A program made the position numbers and the translations under genes. This document shows, piece by piece, positions 59,999 to 64,000 of a stretch of 64,000 bases of DNA. Below the pieces are notes generated by a model. That model did not search any database and had not been told where the DNA came from. It saw only the letters and a list, made by a program, of their open reading frames with translations. The DNA comes from Marvinbryantia formatexigens DSM 14469. GTDB lineage: Bacteria; Bacillota; Clostridia; Lachnospirales; Lachnospiraceae. Within the stretch, counting starts at the first letter, position 1; each line of letters opens with the position of its first letter. The stretch is taken from positions 1 through 64,000 of the forward strand of contig NZ_CP102268.1 of the NCBI RefSeq assembly GCF_025148285.1, written 5' to 3'.

Positions 59999-60865
59999 AT
60001 GATTCCGATTTACCATGAAAACAATACGCACGGCACAGCCGTTTTTCCCCTGCAGGTATATTCCCACCATGATAAGGATGGTTTCTTTTCCGTGTCACAG
60101 CATTGGCACGAGGAATTAGAGTGGATCTGTGCAGAGCACGGCGTGCTGAATCTGACCGTACGCGGCAGGTCTTTTACCCTGCACCCAGGCGAATTTTGCT
60201 TTATTAATTCCGGAGAACTGCATGAAATTAAATCCGGAGGACCCTCTCTGCATCACGCAATCGTTTTTAATCCGGACATTCTGGATTTTACATTATACGA
60301 TATATGCCAGCATAGTTTTATCCGCCCGGTCACCAGCGGTAATTTGATATTCCCCACGCTTCCCTCTGTATTTTCGCCGGAAGAATCCCAGATGATTCTG
60401 TTTCACATGCAGGAAATTATACGGCTCTATCACACGCTCCCCTCCTGCGCTTCTTTAAGCATCAAAATTCATATATTACAGATACTGGAATTATTTTTTC
60501 AAGCAGACTGCTTTTTAGAAAATACCATATCTTCAAAAGAAAAGGATTCCCAGAATAAACTGAAGAAAGTGATAGAATATATACACGAAAACTATGCCGG
60601 ACCGATATCTTTACCGGATCTGGCCAAAATATGTTTTATGAGTCCCAATTATTTCTGCCATTATTTTAAACAGGAAATCGGGAAACCACCTATTGCTTTT
60701 ATCAATGAATACCGGATTCAAAAAGCCTGCCAGATACTCACGGATTCAGAATTGCCGGTCTCCCAGGTTGCGATTTCCGTCGGATTTGATAATTTCAGTT
60801 ACTTTATTCGTAAATTCCGGGAATACAAAAACGTAACCCCGACGGAATACCGTTCGCACCTGTAA
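59999..60865 (+). CDS. AraC-family transcriptional regulator
   Basis: 288 residues: N-terminal cupin (HWHEELEWICAEHGVLNLTV, LHPGEFCFINSGELHEI) and a C-terminal pair of helix-turn-helix motifs (ISLPDLAKICFMSPNYFCHY, VSQVAISVGFDNFSYFIRKF). Divergent from the GH13 gene, so probably its sugar-responsive regulator. TTGGAG precedes the ATG. Visibly less GC-rich than its neighbours. Confidence 0.93.
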   Translation: MIPIYHENNTHGTAVFPLQVYSHHDKDGFFSVSQHWHEELEWICAEHGVLNLTVRGRSFTLHPGEFCFINSGELHEIKSGGPSLHHAIVFNPDILDFTLYDICQHSFIRPVTSGNLIFPTLPSVFSPEESQMILFHMQEIIRLYHTLPSCASLSIKIHILQILELFFQADCFLENTISSKEKDSQNKLKKVIEYIHENYAGPISLPDLAKICFMSPNYFCHYFKQEIGKPPIAFINEYRIQKACQILTDSELPVSQVAISVGFDNFSYFIRKFREYKNVTPTEYRSHL

Positions 60866-60960
60866 ATTCCACATCTTTGTTTACAATTTTCGGTATATCC
60901 TGTATGATTAAGAAAAAAGGTTCCCGCTTTGCGGGACATTGCGCTGCAAAGGAGAACATC

Positions 60961-61950
60961 ATGTACTGTTTCATCGTCAATCCGAACGCCTGCTCCGGCA
61001 AAGGGCGGAAAATCTGGAAGAGGCTTGCCGGAATATTACGGCAGGAGCAGGTCGCCTACAAAGTATTTTTTACGAAGGGACCCGGCCACGCCACGCGCAT
61101 CGCGGACATGCTCTGCACGAAATATGCCCCGCAGGCGGCAGACGCCGGCATGTCCGGTAAGGTCTCCGGTGCAAAGCAGGCTGTACAGGCGGCAGACACT
61201 CTCTGCACCATCGTGGCGGTGGGCGGCGACGGCACAGCAAATGAAGTTATCAGCGGTCTGCACGATTATTCCGCTATCGGCTTCGGCTATATTCCCACCG
61301 GCTCCGGCAACGACCTTGCCAGAGGGCTCTCACTTCCGGCAGACCCGGAGGCGGCGCTTGCAGCGATTCTGCACCCTTGTGCAATCCGCCGCATTCATTC
61401 CGGCTGTGTCCGTATAAACGGAAAAGACCGTCATTTTGCTGTCAGCACCGGCATCGGCTTTGACGCGGCAGTTTGTCACGAGACCTTCCGCTCGAAAATA
61501 AAGCCTGTTTTAAACCGCATCGGGCTTGGAAAGCTCACCTATCTCGGCATCGCCCTGAAGCAGCTCCTCCTGCTGCGCCCGTTTTCTCTCACGCTGGTGC
61601 TGGATGACAAAGAGCCGGTCACCTTCCCGGCAGTTTATTTTACCGCGGTCATGAATCTGAAATACGAGGGCGGCGGTTTTATGTTCTGCCCCGACGCCAC
61701 AGCGGAGGACGATTTTCTTGATATCTGCCTCATTGAAAAAATGCCGAAGCTGAAGATTCTCCTCCTGCTCCCGACCGCCTTTAAGGGCAGGCACGTCCGC
61801 TATAAAGGCGTACATATTCTGCGCTGCCGCCGGGCGTCGCTTCATGCCGGCTGCCCGCAGCCAGTCCACACGGACGGGGAAGCAGCCGCCGTGTACTCTT
61901 CTATGGACGTTTCCCTAAGTAAGGAAAAACTGCCGTTCATCGTTGGATAA
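60961..61950 (+). CDS. Diacylglycerol/lipid kinase (YegS/DgkB family)
   Basis: 329 residues. Seen: FIVNPNACSGKGRKIW, the nucleotide motif VAVGGDGTANEVISGL, IPTGSGNDLARGL and the C-terminal beta domain (KYEGGGFMFCPDATAEDDFL). It phosphorylates diacylglycerol or a related lipid. An extra stretch of about 25 residues (AADAGMSGKVSGAKQAVQAA) lies before GGDGT. ATG 60961 has AAAGGAG upstream. Confidence 0.92.
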   Translation: MYCFIVNPNACSGKGRKIWKRLAGILRQEQVAYKVFFTKGPGHATRIADMLCTKYAPQAADAGMSGKVSGAKQAVQAADTLCTIVAVGGDGTANEVISGLHDYSAIGFGYIPTGSGNDLARGLSLPADPEAALAAILHPCAIRRIHSGCVRINGKDRHFAVSTGIGFDAAVCHETFRSKIKPVLNRIGLGKLTYLGIALKQLLLLRPFSLTLVLDDKEPVTFPAVYFTAVMNLKYEGGGFMFCPDATAEDDFLDICLIEKMPKLKILLLLPTAFKGRHVRYKGVHILRCRRASLHAGCPQPVHTDGEAAAVYSSMDVSLSKEKLPFIVG

Positions 61951-61965
61951 ACGGCAGTGCCTTTT
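61925..61965. terminator. Bidirectional terminator overlapping the lipid kinase 3' end
   Basis: ACTGCCGTT and AACGGCAGT arms (61929-61958), AAAAA on the left and CCTTTT on the right. The kinase stop codon lies inside the loop/right arm. It serves the kinase and the glycosyltransferase. Confidence 0.8.
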
Positions 61966-61971
61966 CTGCAA

Positions 61972-62985
61972 TCAGTTAAACCCGTAAAATTTCTGCGTCA
62001 GCTTGTAGCCTGCCACCGATACGGACCTTCCTCCCTTTCCCGGAAGGTTGCACGCCCGTCCGAGCAGTCCATGCCGGATTTTCCAGTACAGCCCCATGTC
62101 CGCACTTTTCAGGTAGCGCCAGAGTTCCTGCTTTTTCTCAAAATTTTCATCCGTGCCGGATTTGAGCAGCAGCATGGAGGACACCGTCATAATAATATCC
62201 AGATAACTCATCATGTATTTCCGGCAGTGCTTGTTCAGCCCCTTCAGATTCGCCATAATATCAATCATCATCTTGTTGACCTTAATCTGCTGGTCGATTC
62301 TTCCAATCATTACCTGCTCATTGACAGACTGATCCTCGCGCCCGATGAAATAATGGTAAAGCTCCACATCCATATAATACATTTTCTTTACAAACGGAAG
62401 CGGCTGGAATACAAACAGATTATCCACATAGAAGGTGTGCTTCGGCAGCTCCAGCTTACACTCGCGCAGAAGCTTTGTGCGGTAAATAACGGAATGCATC
62501 AGAATATAATGTCCGGTGCGCACGCCGACCTCATCCCATCTGAATACGCGTCCCACCGGGAGCTGATGACGGTACTGCATGATTTTTTTGCGCTTTGCGC
62601 CCACCTTGTCATAGATGTAGTTGCAGATCATCATGTCGACCACATCGGGACCGCCAATCAGGCTCTTCAGCGTGGCAAGCACCTGCGGATAGGCGTCCTT
62701 ATCTACCCAGTCGTCGCTATCGACCACCTTAAAGTAAAGCCCGGTGGCATTGCGCAGACCGGCATTTACCGCTTCGCCGTGTCCGCCGTTCTCCTGGTGG
62801 ACCGCTTTTACAATGGTCGGATATTTGGCGGCGTACTCGTCGGCAATCTTTGCCGTATCGTCCTTTGAGCCGTCGTCCACAATGATAATCTCGACATCCT
62901 CGCCGCCTGGCAGCAGCGATTCGATGCATTTTCTCATATAATTCTGTGAATTATAACTTGGAATTGCGATGGATAAAATCTTCAT
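61972..62985 (-). CDS. Family 2 glycosyltransferase
   Basis: 337 residues. GT-A core: ILSIAIPSYNSQNYMRKCIE, EIIIVDDGSKDDTAKIADEY, GHGEAVNAGLRNATGLYFKV and the DxD motif VVDSDDWVDKDAY. C-terminal 200 residues lack membrane helices, so it is a soluble or peripheral transferase. The ATG overlaps the mutY stop codon. Acceptor unknown. Confidence 0.9.
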   Translation of the reverse strand: MKILSIAIPSYNSQNYMRKCIESLLPGGEDVEIIIVDDGSKDDTAKIADEYAAKYPTIVKAVHQENGGHGEAVNAGLRNATGLYFKVVDSDDWVDKDAYPQVLATLKSLIGGPDVVDMMICNYIYDKVGAKRKKIMQYRHQLPVGRVFRWDEVGVRTGHYILMHSVIYRTKLLRECKLELPKHTFYVDNLFVFQPLPFVKKMYYMDVELYHYFIGREDQSVNEQVMIGRIDQQIKVNKMMIDIMANLKGLNKHCRKYMMSYLDIIMTVSSMLLLKSGTDENFEKKQELWRYLKSADMGLYWKIRHGLLGRACNLPGKGGRSVSVAGYKLTQKFYGFN

Positions 62986-64000
62986 AACTCCTTATTTTCC
63001 TCCTTGTATTTCTCCTGTCCGAGCTTTATCTGCAGATATTTCGTATAAGCGGAAAATGCCGCCGGAACCGGATAGTTTTCTTCAGTCTCCCGCGGCTCGA
63101 CAAACAGATATTCCGTCTCCCTCTCCGGCTCCTCCACGGTAATCACATAGCCCGTCATGTGCCACTCCACATGGCTGAAAATATGCTTCGCCTCCTCCAG
63201 CGGCTGTATACGGATCGGCGAAAAATGCTTTTTTTTCAGCAGCTTCAGCACTTCCTCCTGCCCCAGATGTCCCTCCACATTCGGCAGCTCATACAGCCCG
63301 GCAAGCAGTCCCTTCGGCGGTCTTTTGTGAATCGCCACCCGCTCCCCGTCCCGGATGATAAGAACCGTGCGCTCCTGCACCCTGCGCGGCTTTGCCGCCG
63401 ACTTTTTCGGAAGAGAGCTGACGATTCCCCGCTCTCTGGCAAGGCACTGACCATAAAGCGGACAGGCATCGCATTTTGCCGGTCCGTTCGGGACGCAGAC
63501 AACAGCTCCCAGCTCCATCAGCGCCTGATTAAAAGCACCCGCCCGCTCTGGCGGGATAATCTCCCGGATTTCATCCTCCACTTCCTTTTTCACGGAAGCC
63601 TTCAGAATATCCTTTTCGCTGGCGGTAATTCTGGAAATCACGCGCAGCACATTTCCGTCCACCGCCGGAACCGGTATCTGGAACGCGATGGATGCGATTG
63701 CTCCCGCCGTATAGCTGCCTATCCCCTTAAGCTTCAGGAGCTTTTCATAATCCGCCGGAAGCTCTCCGCCGTATTCCTCCATCACCGTCTGCGCCGCCTT
63801 CTGCATATTGCGGACGCGATTGTAGTAGCCAAGCCCCTCCCAGAGTTTCAGGAGCTTTTCCTCTTCACATGCAGCAAGCGCAGCCACGTCCGGCAGCGCT
63901 TCTGTAAATCTCTGAAAAAACGGTTTTACCGCCTCCACCCGCGTCTGCTGCAGCATAATCTCGGATACCCAGACACGGTACGGCGTCGGAGAATCTCTCC
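62982..64000 (-). CDS. mutY: A/G-specific adenine glycosylase MutY (5' end outside window)
   Basis: Removes adenine mispaired with 8-oxoguanine. Seen from the window edge inward: TPYRVWVSEIMLQQTRVEAV with the catalytic Glu, helix-hairpin-helix LKGIGSYTAGAIAS, catalytic Asp in VDGNVLRVISR, the 4Fe-4S cysteines ending CDACPLYGQC, and a C-terminal NUDIX-like domain (AIHKRPPKGLLAGLYELPN). Translation continues beyond 63956, where the internal ATG is not the true start; about 25-35 residues are missing. Confidence 0.95.
   Translation of the reverse strand, partial: RDSPTPYRVWVSEIMLQQTRVEAVKPFFQRFTEALPDVAALAACEEEKLLKLWEGLGYYNRVRNMQKAAQTVMEEYGGELPADYEKLLKLKGIGSYTAGAIASIAFQIPVPAVDGNVLRVISRITASEKDILKASVKKEVEDEIREIIPPERAGAFNQALMELGAVVCVPNGPAKCDACPLYGQCLARERGIVSSLPKKSAAKPRRVQERTVLIIRDGERVAIHKRPPKGLLAGLYELPNVEGHLGQEEVLKLLKKKHFSPIRIQPLEEAKHIFSHVEWHMTGYVITVEEPERETEYLFVEPRETEENYPVPAAFSAYTKYLQIKLGQEKYKEENKEL

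Overview
The window reads as chromosomal DNA of an endospore-forming anaerobic Firmicute, most likely a Lachnospiraceae-type Clostridium. This rests on a complete spoIIIAA-AH operon, spoIVB, the recN-argR-nadK-tlyA-dxs-ispA-xseBA-nusB-asp23 block, the SCIFF peptide/maturase pair next to secDF and recJ, and strong AGGAGG-type ribosome binding sites. Most genes lie on the minus strand in long, tightly packed operons with ATGA-type overlaps. No rRNA, tRNA or CRISPR array was recognised.

Layout. 1-9.8 kb: a minus-strand block from asp23 through nusB, exonuclease VII, isoprenoid genes (ispA, dxs), tlyA, nadK, argR and recN to spoIVB, which is cut by the window edge. 9.9-18.2 kb: an accessory segment between asp23 and the spoIIIA operon. 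It holds an ISAs1-type insertion sequence with intact ends and a 9-bp target duplication, an AT-rich XRE regulator with a large inverted-repeat operator and a divergent 23-codon peptide gene, a HEPN/MNT toxin-antitoxin pair, prfC, and an ECF-sigma/ABC exporter operon whose last permease is split by an amber codon. 18.2-23.3 kb: spoIIIAA-AH. 23.5-28 kb: an atypical carbamate kinase, a LacX-like epimerase, udk and an L,D-transpeptidase. 28-32.8 kb: hisH-hisF-ung followed by a ZorA/ZorB-like (MotAB/TolQR-like) membrane motor pair. 32.8-37.7 kb: a PRTase-like protein, a Sir2-fold protein with a two-component system, and a membrane-anchored XRE regulator with a tandemly duplicated 3' end. 37.7-41 kb: phospholipase-D and alpha/beta-hydrolase genes behind a MerR-type 19-bp-spacer promoter. 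41-46.8 kb: recJ, secDF, scfB, scfA. 46.9-49 kb: a lipoprotein trigger factor and a TraX-like protein. 50-54.8 kb: a five-gene cassette (type-2 ATP-grasp, alpha-E, transglutaminase-like, two AstE/AspA-like M14 proteins) with a leader ORF overlapping a terminator hairpin. 54.8-64 kb: a MocR regulator, glnS, a GH13 glucosidase with a divergent AraC regulator, a lipid kinase, a GT2 glycosyltransferase and mutY (cut by the right edge).

The most unusual signal that is not a gene is a 43-44 bp element present five times, always on the minus strand. It consists of a conserved 17-mer plus a hairpin, sits directly after the terminator or hairpin of the preceding gene, and in four of five cases lies 22-61 bp before the next start codon. 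Base changes in its stem are compensatory, or tolerated as G-U pairs only on the minus-strand RNA, which points to an RNA element in the transcribed orientation. The most system-like gene sets are the ATP-grasp/alpha-E/transglutaminase/M14 cassette and the effector-less ZorAB-like pair.
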